Notes: a model not told the origin generated them from the letters alone. DNA of 64,000 bases from Laguncularia racemosa (GCA_037954665.1 JBBMOL010000147.1:186001-250000), one strand, 5' to 3'. Shown: positions 49,975-63,084, counted from the first letter of the stretch. A program made the numbers and translations.

Positions 49975-50897
49975 GTTTTGGTGGACTTATTCATGTCTCG
50001 TTTTCTTTTCTTTTTTCTTTTAGGATAAACGTACCAGATATAAATCAAATCTTTTATGTTTTAAGTGAACTATTCAAGTACTCTCTGCAGAATTCAGTCC
50101 TTTATGTTTTAAGTGTGTAATTTAGTCCATAAGCGATGGGAGATAGTAATAAAATAATTTGCATGATGCATAAGCATAAATATAGAGAACTTAAATGATC
50201 TTTGAAAAATATAGGGTTTATAATATTAGCACAAATATAAAGGATGCAAGTGATTTGTTTAGAATATGAAGTGTTTAATTAAATTTTTCATATAGAATAC
50301 TTTCTAGTGTAGTTATTCCTTTTTCTTTATGTGCTTCTAAATGTTGAAAATTCTCACATTAGCTAAGACCAGTGCTTTATTGTTTTCTTCGGTCATTGTG
50401 GAGTCTAAGCAACTATCGTTGCAGTTTCAGTGCTTGTTCATTTAACCTTTTCAAGCTTAAGTTAGGTAGTAGTCGGGTTATGATGATCAATCAATGTTTT
50501 AAACACTCGTCGGATGAACAACATTAGAATTTTTTCGGTGGAAAAAACTTAGAAAACTAACTAAACAAACCATTCAAGCCACTCTATAAACATTACATGT
50601 TTCGTTGAGATCAATAACCAGATCAAATGAATAAAATTCAATCCAAAATCCATCCTACTCATTGTTTCAGTCTTACATTTGAGCAACGATACATGTGTCT
50701 GAAACCTATCATTCACAACTAGTGTCATGAATCATAGACCAAGACATTTTGGTGCAGTGTATTGATCATAATTATCCTCATGGTGCTATACTATATATGG
50801 CTAAGGGGATCACCTATAAGAAGAAATGCAATAAGTTTGAGCCATCGAATGGGAAAGAACTAACTTTTTCTCAGTGATGACCTCCTAACAAACTAAT

Positions 50898-51338
50898 GCT
50901 GTGTTTGGCTGAGTAGAAGTGGAAAGAAACCAAGAGAGATGAATGGAAAAGAGTGGAAATCTTGTATTTGGTAATATAAGAGGTGGACATCTAAAGAAAT
51001 AGAGAGAAATGGATGAAAAGTCTTTTACTTTTGAAATTATAATGTTTCTCTCCAAAAATTGGGAGAAGGTGATGGAAAATCGGTGGGAAAGTGTTACAAA
51101 AGCACCTTCAAACATCTATGTTCATTAAATAAAAAGAAGGGCAATATCATCCATTAAATAGTTTTTCCCTTGATTTTTTTTAATGGTTATCAATGAAAAT
51201 AGAAAAGCTTCTCTCCATTTTCTTTCATTTATTTCTTATGTATCCAAATACAAAATTAAAATCACATTTTTATACTATTGTTTTCATTTTGTTTGATTTC
51301 TATTCATTTTTATTCTCTAAAAGTTTGCCAAACAAAGT
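50898..51338. mobile_element. MITE-like element
   Basis: About 440 bp bounded by CTGTGTTTGGC and its inverted counterpart GCCAAACAAAG. The inner parts face each other as a GAAATGGA-rich arm and a TTTCATTTATTTC-rich arm. It resembles in its ends the MITE inside the TRIM LTR (TGTTTGG core). Target duplication not resolved. Confidence 0.5.
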
Positions 51339-53168
51339 ATAAGGTAAGAGAGTGTAGGGTTGCTACATACTGTTGCTATAGGAAATGTAATACTTGTAGA
51401 GATGGGTTTGGACCAAATTTGGTTGATTTAGACTATAGTGGTGGTGGAGATAATTGTCAATGTATTGGTGGTGGTATAGCCTAAGAATGGTCGGAGGGTA
51501 AACTTTGGCTATGCAAGAGCAATTGAAAGATAGTTTAGTACAAATTTTAAGGCGATCACACTGGTTGTTTAGTTAATTGGAGATATGTAAGTCCCAAAAA
51601 GGTAATCAAATAGAGAGGGTTGAATTAATTGACATTATTAAATTTAAAATTTTCAAAAATTCCTTCTTTTGATTAAAAAAAAAAGTTGTATTAAGCAAAT
51701 AACCAAATGTAGAAATCTAAATATAGAGAGAATTCAAAAAATTATTGGGGCAAGATGTATTTCATTCAACCAAATTAATTTTCACTATACTTTGAGAGAA
51801 AAAAGTGTAATCACAAGCTTATAATAGTTATTGGTATGCCTGACACTCTTACATTCAATAAAACCTTATATAGAATTATAGTAACCTAGTTACTCTCTCA
51901 AAGTTACAAAATTCTCTCCACTTTGGTATTTTCTCAACAAATTCAATCAAGAAAAATTTTAAATGAAAAGCACGTTTGATAATATCCTCTATATGACCTA
52001 TATTAGGTTAGATTATCACAATAAATAGCAAGATTTTTTATCAGAATGCAATTAATACATTTTTGTATGCATAGCTTGGTTGCTCTTCTAGATTTGTTCT
52101 AGATCCTTAACTTGCTTCAACATTTAACTCCCACAAAAATAAAGAAAGATTCAACCTTGTCTGCATTAAAATATATGTTCCTCCTTCAAACTAAGAATGA
52201 GTAATTCGTTTAGCTTTTTAAATCATAATCACTACAATGTTGACATCTTAAGTACTTAACTAATTTGGAATATTTTGAGACCTGAACATAAACTTGATTT
52301 CATCTGTTGATCTCGACTATAGCATGATTTCTAAATTTTTTTGAAAAAGATACAATAAATCTTATGAAAAATTCACTCCATAAATTCCTTAAAGACCTTT
52401 ATTCGTTGTTAATATGAAAAGGGTGATTGAATCTAACTTCATTTAGCTTGTATATCTTGAGATCTTCACCAGAGAGTTTAAACTATTCAATCAAAATTAT
52501 GTAGCAAACTTGTTGGTGATCTTCAAAGGTCAAATCTTTATGCATAAATCCGCGTTCTTGGCCATAATCTTGTAAGAAAATAGTTAGATATATTATCAAA
52601 ATGTATTCACATGGTGACAGATGTGCTATTTTACACATTTATCACCAACTATTAGTAAAGCATATTCTCTCTGTGCATAATTGTTGCTCACTTGATTACG
52701 AGTGATCTCTACTCTTATATCATTTTGTTTTTTGCAATTTGTTCTCTCTTCTTGATTGATGAAAAGTCTTATCTATTTTTGGATCAAACAACACATTTTC
52801 CACACTTAGAGTTCTTCTCATGTAAGGCTACTAACCTATAGAAGGAAAGATAACAAAAAAAGAAATAAACATAAATCTAAAATCTGATTTAATAAACACA
52901 CTAAAAGACATATAGTCAAAATCTAATGACTTCTAAATTAAATCATAGCCTAAATCTAATCTAAGAAGCAACAAATTGAAATACCCAGTCCATAACTAGT
53001 CCCAAAAATTGATGCTCCATTTTGTCATTTTTTTTTGTCTTTTCTTGTCTTTATGCTTCATTTGGTTCAACTTCTTAAACGATCAAACTTTGTCCTACAA
53101 GTGCCATATGAATTGTCAAAGCTTTAATATAGACTTGATCTTCCTTTGCCGACTTGTGTATAAGTAAC
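51339..53168. other. Spacer, probably old retroelement sequence
   Basis: Contains the phrase AATAGAGAGGGTTGAATTAATTGAC (about 51610-51634), similar to a phrase common in some plant LTRs. No ends, domains or genes can be defined. Confidence 0.3.
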
Positions 53169-54617
53169 TGATAAATGTTGAAAGATCTTTATTTCTAGTA
53201 CTTATTGGATATAATTTTTATATGAATTTTGCATGAATTTATCAAGAAAATGATACGTAAGTGCTTCATATTTGATTTTAAAGTTTAAAGAGGACAATTG
53301 AAGGATTTATAGAAGGTTTGAGAAAAAAAAATGAACGAGGTAAAATTTGGCAAAGTGTAAAAAAGGGTGATTTCCATGTGTATGCAACCTTCAACATGAC
53401 CATGTAGACACCAGTTAGAGGACAAAAAGTAATTAGAATGCATCTTAAAAATGTGCTCTAACTACTACACAAGTTGTGTAGAGAGCAATGCTGAAGAAAG
53501 AAATCTAACTAAAGAAGAAAATGAAATAATCCAAAGTGCACGACCCCGAGCACAATTGTGCAGGAGGCCGTGTAGAGCCTTAAACACCAAAATTTTATTT
53601 TGTTCCAAAGTATAAGACCCTGAGCATAAGCGTGCAGTAGGTCATGCATGCTAACCCCATTTCTAAAACTATAAATACTTGATCTATTTCGCAATTTAGG
53701 GAGAGATCTAACCTTTTATCATTCTTAGTCACTCTAAAAACCCTAGAAGAGTAGAGTTATGAACTTGAAGAGAGAAATTGTTAAAGCATCATCGAAGATC
53801 ACAAAACATCTATAAAGATTTATTCTTTTTATCACAATTACTTGTTATTCCTCTAGAGTCTTTGTGATTATTATAAATTCCATAGAGGAGTAGATTTATA
53901 TACCTTACATCTTATGAAACTCTAAACCATATGATTAAATTGTTTATTGATTAATAAAGAGTTTATGCCTTTGTATCTACTCATGTATTCTTATTGTTTT
54001 GTGATTAATTTATACATGCAAATCAATTGCAAATATGATTCTTGTTAGATAAAAAGAGGTTTCATTTAATAAGATAGATCTTTATGAATAGAAAAATTGC
54101 ATATTTTACCTAAAAGTAGGAAAACTTTGATTTTTTGCACAAAGATTAAATCTATATTTGGGAATTATGAACTTCAATGAAATCTTATATGACAATAGTG
54201 AGGGAAAGGTTTCCACTATTAAGTAACTTGAGGGAGTAATTAGTTTAATTAAGAAATCCTACAGTGCAAAGTATAAACAATTTGTTAATCGATATCTTAT
54301 TATAAGAAAGCTAAGGTTTAGAGTAGATCAAAATGAAGGATATGTTTTTGTGATTGAATTCATCTATTAAAGCAATTATAATTAATCTTAGGGGTGTTAG
54401 ATTAGTTAATTAGTAGTTCAAATTATTAATCTCTTATTATGATTTAGACTAAATAATAGGAAAATTGATAATAGTAGTAGTTTTGTTTTTGAGATCCTTA
54501 ATGTTGACACTTGCTAAAATTTATACTACATTAAATAGGTACACTTGCTAGCTCAATCATTAGATTTCTTTGGGTTTATAATTTTATAATTTGATATGAT
54601 CAAAAGAGCATATATCA
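53169..54617 (+). repeat. 5' LTR of the Athila-type element
   Basis: 1449 bp, TGATAAATG at the start and ATATATCA at the end. A CTATAAATACTTG box lies at about 53670, with a leader-like segment after it. It includes GAGCACAATTGTGCAGGAGGCCGTG-type phrases (about 53525-53650) that recur in the element's 3' region. The end is fixed by the adjoining primer-binding region. Confidence 0.65.
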
Positions 54618-54770
54618 AGTTTTTGGTACCATTACCGAAGATTTAGCAAAACAATATTAGGAAAAACCTTATTATCTATTTCTTTAGTCATTTATTTTAT
54701 TTGTTTTATTTCTTTTCACTCTACCCATATTTTGAATACTCTAACTCGTGATTATTTGCTTCTGTAGTGC

Positions 54771-55800
54771 ATGACAAGGGCTCTCCCTTCTAACATTCTT
54801 GATATAGACCTTGAGATTGAGAGACACTTTGCAAGATTTAGAAGAACACGATTGCTGGATCTTCTAGGCAATCAGTAATTGAAGAAGAAATGCCTAATAT
54901 AAAAGTTAAGGCAAAAGTAAAGGAAGAGGAATTATCTGAAGAATCTTCAAACAGTGGGAGAGAATTATTAGAGAATATTAAAGAGGAAACATAGGAAGTA
55001 TTGGCTAAAGATCCACTTAAGACCAATCTAGATTATATAAGGCCCACCTTAAATGGAATAGGGCTGACCATTGTGAAGCCTCCCATTGCGGTTAACAATT
55101 TCAAAATCAGGAGTATAGTGATTCAACTCTTGCAGCAATATTATCAATTTGATGGATTACCAAATAAGGACCCCCGTGCTCACATTCAAACGTTCTTAGA
55201 GATTTGTGAGACCTTCAAGAATAATGGGATGACAGATGAAGCAGTGCATACTAAACTATTCCCTTTTCTCACAAAGGGGGATGGCTAAAAATTGACTTCA
55301 ATCATTGGGTCTTGGAGCTTTAACTGCATAGGATGATACAATAAAGCAAATTCCTAGATAACTACTTCCCGCCTTACAAAACAGCCAAGCTTTGAAATGG
55401 CATTACATCATTCATGCAATAGGATGGTGAAACCATGTATGATGTTTGGCAAAAATGGACATAATTGTTGAGGAAGTACCCACACCATTAGGTACTTACA
55501 TATATGTAGGTTCATACCTTTTTTATTAGATTTAACCCAGCCACTCGTCAATTAGTAGACGCCGTAGCTAGTGGTACATTAAATTCCAAGACCTTGGAAG
55601 AATCTTTGAAACTTTTTGCTAATATGACTAAAAATAATTATCAATGGGGCAATCATAGATGCAAGCAAAAAGTGGCTGGTAAGTATAAAGTAGATCTCAT
55701 GACTACTTTGGTGGTGAAAATGAAAGCTCTTGGCCACCAGTTTCTACCCTCAAGAATCTCCAAGGATCACAACCCTAGGTAGGAGATACTAGTAATATTG
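54771..55800 (+). pseudogene. Gag remnant of the Athila-type element
   Basis: Starts at the ATG after the leader (35 codons, then a stop). The next open part, 55001-55288, carries the RAHIQTFLEICETFKNNGMTDE segment, the conserved start of the retrotransposon gag domain in this lineage. Later pieces (55594-55782) are basic. Frameshifts at about 55285 and beyond. Confidence 0.75.
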
Positions 55801-56059
55801 AGAATAATTCGAGGGAATAGGAGAAAACCATAACCTTGAGGAGTGGGAAGGAATTGCAAATTGAAAATGATCCTGAGTAAAAGAAAGAAGACGATCAATC
55901 TTTTGAGAATAAGAAGGTGGAACATGAGAAGAAAGAACTTGAAAAGAAATTACCACCAGTTGTTAAAGAGTATGTACCAAAAATTCCATATCCAATTCAC
56001 CTCAATTAAAATAAAGACAAGGAGCAAATCAGTAAATTCCTTGAACTTTTCAAGCAGTT

Positions 56060-56735
56060 ACATATTAATATTTCATTTGTTGAGGCACTTTTGCAAATGC
56101 TAAAGTACACTAAGTTCCTAAAGGAACTCTTATTTAACAAGCGAAAGTTGGAGGATGTTTTTATAGTAGAAGTCGGAGTAAACTACTCATTCATCATTCA
56201 AAACAAACTTCCTCCAAAGTAATGGATTTGGGTAATTTTACAATTTCGTGTTTGGTTGTTAACATTTCAATTGATAAAGCCCTGGCCGATCTTGGGATAA
56301 GTATTAATTTGATGCCATATTTTTTTCTTCAAGAAATTGGAGTTAGTTAATCCAAAGCCTACCAGAATGAGTCTACAGCTTATTAACCAATCCATGAAAA
56401 TCCCTAAGAGGACCATTGAGGATGTCTTGGTAAAGGTAAGAAACTTCATATACCCTATTAATTTTGTAATTTTAGACATGAATGAAGACAGAGATATGGC
56501 CTTAATCCTTAGAAGACCATTCCTTGTCACTACTAGGATAGTGATTCATGTGGAGGACAGTAAGCTTACACTAAGAATAGAAGATGAAGAGTTGGTGATT
56601 AAGATGGTTGCCACCATAAAATACTCCATATGTGTTGATAATTCATGCTATTCTATCTATGTTATTGATTCCTCAGAAGACGAGCATATTGAAGAGTATC
56701 TATTCAAGGATGACTTAGAACTAAGCTTAGCATGA
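56060..56735 (+). pseudogene. Aspartic-protease remnant of the Athila-type element
   Basis: DLGISINLMP at about 56288-56317 matches the DLGAS active-site block of Athila proteases. The downstream open part (56337-56735) has IEDVLVKVRNFIYPINFVIL and LILRRPFLVT, the matching C-terminal blocks (usually LILGRPFL). The two parts are in different frames. Confidence 0.75.
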
Positions 56736-57123
56736 GGAGAGGAGAAAGATATTAACAACCCAAAGGTTGAGGCATTCACTGAGGAGCTTAATGCTACAAA
56801 TGAAGTAACACCTCAAAGAGGGTTTGAAGAGCTGAAAAAAGGCAGTGAAGTGAGATTGAAAACTTCTATAGAAGAGTCACTAGTGTTGGAATTAAAACAA
56901 CTGCCAGATTATTTAGAGTATACCTTTTTGATAGAAGACTTCAAGTTGCCAATTATCATAGCCTCAAATATGTCTTAAGAGCAAAAAAATCAATTACTCA
57001 CGGTCTTGAGAGTATATAAGCAAGCCATTGCTTGAAGATTTTAGACGTTAAAAGTATCAATTGCTCTTTCTGTATACATAAGATATTATTAGAAAAAGGA
57101 TTTAAGACTATAGTGTAACCACG

Positions 57124-58290
57124 GTGAAGGCTAAATCCAATATAAAAGAGATGATCAAGACGGAAATTATGAAGCTTCTCAATGTTAGACTAATATATCC
57201 TATATCAGATAGTTCTTGGGTTAGTCCAACACAAGTTGTGCTAAAAAAGAGAGGGATGATTTTGGTCCCCAATGAAAAGACTAAACTCATACCGATGCGT
57301 ACTAGCATAGATGGCAAGTTTGTATAAACTACCGGAAATTGAATAATACTACTAGAAAAGACCATTTCCCTTTCCTCTTTGTAGATCAAATGTTGGAAAG
57401 GTTGGCTAGACATATGTATTATTGCTACCTAGATGGATGTCCAGATACTTCCAAATACCAATAGCTCTAGAGGACCAAGAGAAAACTATCTTCACTTGCC
57501 CTTATGGCACATACGATTATAGGAGAATGCCATTTAGGTTATACAATGCACCAGCTATGTTTCAACGATATATGTTAGCTATAATCGATGATCTAGTTGA
57601 GAAAATTTTGGAGGTTTTCATGGACAATTATTCAGTTTTTGGTGATTCTTTTTCTGATTGTCTAGAGAATCTAGAGAAGGTGCTTATTCGTTGTGAAGAA
57701 ACAAATCTTGTACTAAACTAGGAGAAATGCCACTTCATGTGAAAGAGGGCATTGTACTTGGCCACAAAGTTTCTCATAGGACCATTGAAGTTGATCGAGC
57801 AAAAGTTGATGTGATTGGCAAACTTTCCCAGCCAAATTCAATCAAGGCCATAAGAAGTTTTCTAGGCCATGCTAGTTTTTATAGACGCTTCATAAAGGAC
57901 TTCCCTAAAATAGCATGCCCACTGACTAGGCTATTGGAGAAGCATGTGCTTTTTAACTTTACCCCTGAATGCCAGCATACCTTTGATGTACTCAAGGCGA
58001 GACTAACAAATGCTCCTATTATGATAGCTCTTGACTGGAACTCCCCCTTTGAACTCATGTGTGATGTGAGCGATTATGCAATTGGGGTTATTCTTAGACA
58101 AAGGCGGGACAAACATTTCCAAACTATGTACTACGCCAACAAGATGTTAATAATGCTCAAGTGAATTATACTACCATAGAGAAGGAGATACTGATTGTGG
58201 TGTTTAAATTTGATAAATTTAAACCGTATTTAATTTTGTCCAATGTTATTGTCTACACTAATCATTCCACCTTGAGATTTTTATTGACCA
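57124..58290 (+). pseudogene. Reverse transcriptase-RNase H, first copy
   Basis: 57124-57327 carries IYPISDSSWVSPTQVV (RT N-terminus). 57422-57721 carries EDQEKTIFTCPYGTYDYRRM and VFMDNYSVFG, where the catalytic YVDD/FMDD box is FMDN. 57727-58164 gives the FLGHASFYRRFIKDF connection and an RNase H start (ELMCDVSDYAIG). It stops at an LRFLLT segment (about 58270-58287) and runs straight into a second RT copy. Confidence 0.85.
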
Positions 58291-60560
58291 AGAGAAGATT
58301 ACCTTCACTTGCCCCTATGGTACTGATATCGTAGGCAAGTGTACCTATCGATTAATGTAATATAGTGAATTAATTACGAATATCTTCTCATAAAGACTAC
58401 AATTACTAATATTAACTAAGACTTTATTATCTAATCATCAAACTAAAAGGTATTAATTAACTAAGAAATTTTATGATTATTAAAATGGTCAAAAGAAAGT
58501 ATGTATACTAAAGAGTTTGAATTAATGTTATAAAGATACGTATCTAGATTTAGTTTTCCTCTAGAATCATATATAATTTATTAGAGTTAATTCCACTTTC
58601 AGCTTTATTTTCTTAACGGTAGAAATTCCTTAATCAAATTAATATATTTCTCAAGATTATTAACTTCTAATCTTAGGTTAATTAATTGAGATCTCTTTCT
58701 AATTAAAACCCCTAAAATTGCATTACATTCGCTCTATGAATTCCATTATTAGGTTTGAGCCTAATTCGGAAGATTTATATCATCCTATCTCTAGGGTTGT
58801 ATGCAACTCTTTTTAATTACACTAGATTTAATTATATAAATGATTTCTTAATCTATTTATATAATATAAATAATCAAGAATTAATACTCTAGAAATATTA
58901 AATTCTTTCAATGAAGAACATGTATAATTGAATTAAGATAATAAAGATTTTATTGAATAATTATTGAAATAAAATTACATAATAATTCTAGGGTTCCACA
59001 AATCTAGATACTAGAAGAATTTAAGCTATCATTATGATGTAAAAACTAACAATATGACTGAAAAAATTCATAATGGAAAAGAAAAACCCTTGTATAAATA
59101 TGTTCTTGTACTTCAGGATTATACAATTTGATCTTTGATATTCCAGCTTCTTCAAGGAATCCTTTTCTTCATTTACTTAAAAACTCTTTATTTCTTTTCA
59201 GAACTCTCTTTCTTTCCTTCCTTCTCTCCTTTTTCTCTCTTAGGGTTTAGATCTAGTATTTATATTACTTAGTCGTCGAACTCAACATGACCTTTCAACA
59301 CGATCATGTTAAGGTCGTGCTTAACTTAAATCTTTCAACTGCGTCAAGATCTGGGGAGATATGGCCAACACGACCTCCAACATGGTCATGTTGAACTAAA
59401 ATCAACATGGTCGTGTTATATGGTTATGTTTGGCTTCTATTTCTTCGAAAGTTACACGACTGCTAACATGGTCGTGTTATTTCTTCATATATCCTTTCGG
59501 TCTTCCTTCAAGATCAACATGACCATGTTACTTGATTGTGTTAATTCTTCAATTGCATCAAATTTCTTCATTTTAACTTTGAATTACATGAAACTTGACT
59601 CATTTTCTTCCTTTGTTTATTAAAGAATATAGTAGACCTGAAATTAAAATATTATTTAATTATGTAGCATATTTCCTTAAAATGTTTATAATTGCACTGA
59701 ATTCATCTAGAATTTTTTTTACAAATATATTCTATTAATCATTTATCAGGTACATACGCTTATAGGAGAATGTCATTTGGGTTATACAATGCACTAACTA
59801 TGTTTCAGTGGTGTATGTTGGCTATATTTGATGATTTAGTGGAGAAAATTATGGAGGTTTTCATGGATAATTTTTTAGTCTTTGGTGATTCTTTTTTTTA
59901 CTATCTGAAGAATTTAGAGAATGTGCTTATTCGTTGTAAAGAGACAAATCTTGTATTAAACTGGGAGAAATACCACTTCATGTGAAAAGAGGCATTGTAG
60001 TTTGCCAAAAAGTTTCTCATAGGGGCATTGAATTTGATTAAGCAAAAGTTGATATGATTGACAAACTTTCCCCACCAAATTCAATTAAGGCTATAAGAAG
60101 TTTTCTAGGCCATGCTGGTTTTTATAGACGCTTCATAAAAGACTTCTCCAAAATAACCTACCCATTGACTAGGCTATTGGAGAAGCATGTGCTTTTTAAC
60201 TTTACCCCCGAATGCCAGCGTGCCTTTGATGTACTCAGGGTAAGACTGGCAAATGCTCCTATTATGATAGCTCCCGACTAGAACTTGCCCTTTGAACTCA
60301 TGTATAATGCAAGCGATTATGCAATTGGGGTTGTTCTTAAACAAAAGCGGGACAAACATTTCCAAACTATGTACTACACCAAGAAGACTCTTAATAATGC
60401 TCAAGTGAATTACACTACCATAGAGAAGGAGATATTGGCTGTGGTGTTTGTATTTGATAAATTTAGCTGTATTTAATTTTGTCAAAGGTTATTGTCTACA
60501 CTGATCATTTTGCCTTAAGATTTTTATTGACTAAAATAGATGCAAAGCCTACGCTTATTT
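58290..60560 (+). pseudogene. Reverse transcriptase-RNase H, second copy, interrupted
   Basis: Starts DQEKITFTCPYGT at 58290, is cut by a solo LTR (58324-59748), then continues as YAYRRMSFGLYNA and VFMDNFLVFG (59755-59985), GHAGFYRRFIKDFSKITYP (60054-60281) and MPFELMYNASDYAIG with the following RNase H (60285-60476). It repeats the order and wording of 57474-58287 with roughly 85-90% identity by eye. Stops are at 59984 and 60279. Confidence 0.85.
58324..59748 (-). mobile_element. Solo LTR nested in the Athila-type pol, with GGTAC target duplication
   Basis: 1425 bp, TGATATCG at the left and TTTATCA at the right, flanked on both sides by GGTAC (58319-58323 and 59749-59753). On the minus strand it starts TGATAAATG, like the 5' LTR at 53169. 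It has an AATATAAATAC box near 59260 and ends ACTTGCCTACGATATCA, the usual Athila-type end before the primer-binding site. So it is a reverse-orientation solo LTR of a related element. Confidence 0.85.
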
Positions 60561-60879
60561 AATGGATTTTGCTCTTACAAGAATTTAACTTAGAGATTCG
60601 CGATAAAAAGGGGGTAGAGAATCTAGCAACTGATCCATGTTTAAAGGAGCTTAAAGAGGAGGATATTAATGAATCCTTCCCTAAAGAAAAGTTATATGCA
60701 ATTTGTTAGCTCATGAATCTAGAAACTCTGTAGTTTGCAAACTTTGCAAATTATTTAGCAGCGAGAGTTCTTCCTAATGACCTTAATTATCATGCAAGAA
60801 GGAAGTTCTTTTCAAAAATTAAATACTACTACTGGGAGGACCCCTTTCTTTTAATAAGGAGATGTGTCTCACATGAAGA

Positions 60880-61980
60880 GGGATGGAAGATTCTCAGTAA
60901 TTGTCACTCCGGCCCTACCAGTGGTCATTGTTCAGCTAACCGAACTGCACATAAATTTTTGAAGGCTGGTTTCTATTGGCCTATAGTATTTAAATATGCT
61001 CATTGTCACTATGTCACATGTAATAGATGTCAACAAGTAGGAAAATATCAAGGAAAGATGAGATGCCTCAAAACTTTATTCTAGAATGTGAGGAATTTGA
61101 CTTATGGGGCATTAACTTCGTTAGACCATTCCCTATTTCTTCCGGGAATAAATACATATTGGTAGCGATGGACTACATGTCTAAATGGGTTGAGACACAA
61201 GCTTTGCCTAAAAATGATGCCCGAGTAGTTATGAAGTTACTTAAGAAGTTGTTTTCTTGTTTTGGAACCCCTAAAGCCATTATAAGTGATAAGGGAGCAC
61301 ACTTTTACAATGCATAAATGGAGAAGGTGTTAAGAAAATATGTTGTGATATATCGAATTGCTGCACCTTACCACTTTCAGGCAAGTGAACGGATGGAACT
61401 CTCCAATCGTGAGTTGAAAAGAATTCTGGAAAAAAATATACTAACATCATAGAAGAGATTGGGCAGAGAAGCTTGATGATGCCTTGTGAGCATATAGAAC
61501 AACCTACAAAACACATTTAAAGATTACTCTCTATAGGTTAGTTTATAGGTAGTCATGCCACCTTCCGGTGAGATTGAACACAAGGCATATTAGATAATAA
61601 AAATGGAATTTTTTACTTAGAAGCTGCTAGATTTAAAAGGAGACTACAATTAAACGAACTTGATGAGTGGAGAAGGCAAGCATATGAGAAGATGAAGATA
61701 CAAGGAGACGATGAAGAAATACCATGATACGTATATCCGCCATCCAAGGGAGTTCAAGGAAGGGGATTAAGTGCTTTTGTTTAATTCTAGGTTGAAACTT
61801 TTTCTTAGAAAATTGAAGTGAAGATGGTCTAGTCCTTTTGTAGTCAAGAAGGTCTTCTTACATGGCATAGTAGAGCTCGAACACCAAGAGCATGATGATT
61901 TCAAAGTGAATGGCCATAGATTGAAGTTATACAAGGGAAATGGAACAGAACATGAATATCGAAAGGAGTCTAGACTCCAA
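60880..61980 (+). pseudogene. Integrase remnant of the Athila-type element
   Basis: The zinc-binding His/Cys region is at 60900-61035 (NCHSGPTSGHC and TCNRCQ). The catalytic core follows: [12 protein letters not shown] (first Asp), then [13 protein letters not shown] (second Asp) in 61027-61317, and LSNRELKRILE (Glu) after a stop. The C-terminal RLKLFLRKLK / PFVVKKVFLHG blocks are at about 61780-61880. Confidence 0.8.
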
Positions 61981-62423
61981 TGACTAGATATTTAGCTGAA
62001 AAAAGAAGTGAAGAATATCGAGCCAACTATATTAAAAAAGTGTGTTTCTTAGGAGGTAACCTATGACTGATTTAAGTATGTTAAGTTCTTTTTGTTGTAT
62101 TTTTGTTTCACAATCGTAAGTCTTTCTTGCTAAAAAAATTTACAAATTTATGGGGGAGTAAATGAGCTTACTTGAAGAGGATGAGAGTCAATCTTAAGTG
62201 TGGGGAAGTATCGATGATAAGTAAGAAAATTCAAGCTTTACTTTTCAAGTATACCTAGTAAGTCATTTTCATGCTCTTTCACTTATTTCAAGGTGCATAC
62301 TAAACAAACACATGGATTAAATAGCTTGAAGAGTTTTTACTTGATTTCTATACAATTTTTAAGCACTTGCATACACAATCCTAAGCACAAGTAGTGCTCA
62401 AAGTAGTGCACACATGAAGAGAA

Positions 62424-62678
62424 GCTTTTGGACACTTTTTGGAGCCTTACATGACCTTGAGCATGGCCGTATAAGTGATAAGGCACTTTGTGCCCCAATA
62501 GCAAAAACTCTCGGATGCCTTTTTAGAGCCCTGCATGGCCTCGAGCACGATCGTACAGAAGGCAGGGCACTTTTATGCCCTAGATGAAACAACCCTCGGA
62601 TAGCTCTTTAGGGTTCTACACGGCCTTGAGCATGCTCATGCAAAAGCTTGGGAAGAGTTTCCATGTATATATATTTGT
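62424..62678. repeat. Three tandem copies of an 85-bp unit in the element's 3' region
   Basis: Units start at about 62424, 62509 and 62594. Each has a (TC)TCGGA or TTTTGGA start, a TTTTTAGAGCC-like segment, then a GCATGGCCTCGAGCACGATCGT-type GC-rich phrase. The same kind of phrase occurs in the 5' LTR at about 53525-53650. Confidence 0.7.
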
Positions 62679-62808
62679 GTTTTTTTCTACCCCTTTTGCT
62701 ACACCTACTTCCCAGGCCCCACCTCTTGAGAGTGAGATTTAAAACTTGAAACGAGAATTTCAAGAAGAGAGGAAACTAAACTAAAGGGAAAGAAAGAAAA
62801 ACAAGCGC

Positions 62809-63084
62809 TTGAAAGGTATAGTTTGGGCATTCTTAAGGAAACTCGCTAGCTATTTCTCTCCACCACCAGTTGATTTACTCACATATGAATTGTCTCCCAA
62901 AGACGATGCTGCTCTTGAGACATCTAGGAAAGGTAGAAGGGACTCGGTTATTGTTGCGTCCTCTAGTTCCGAGGAAGAAATAGATGAGGGAGATGATGCT
63001 GAAGAAGTAGATGAGGGGGATGATGAGGAGGAGGATGACGAAGCTGAAATAGAGGTTGACAATAACAGCGAGGAGGAAGATTGA
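62809..63084 (+). other. Acidic 91-codon ORF in the 3' region of the element
   Basis: The frame begins MKGIVWAFLRKL, has a short Ser/Arg part, then an Asp/Glu-only run of about 40 residues. I recognise no domain. Athila-type elements often carry an extra ORF between pol and the 3' LTR, and this may be a remnant of one. Low-complexity Glu/Asp runs can also arise from GAN repeats. Confidence 0.3.
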
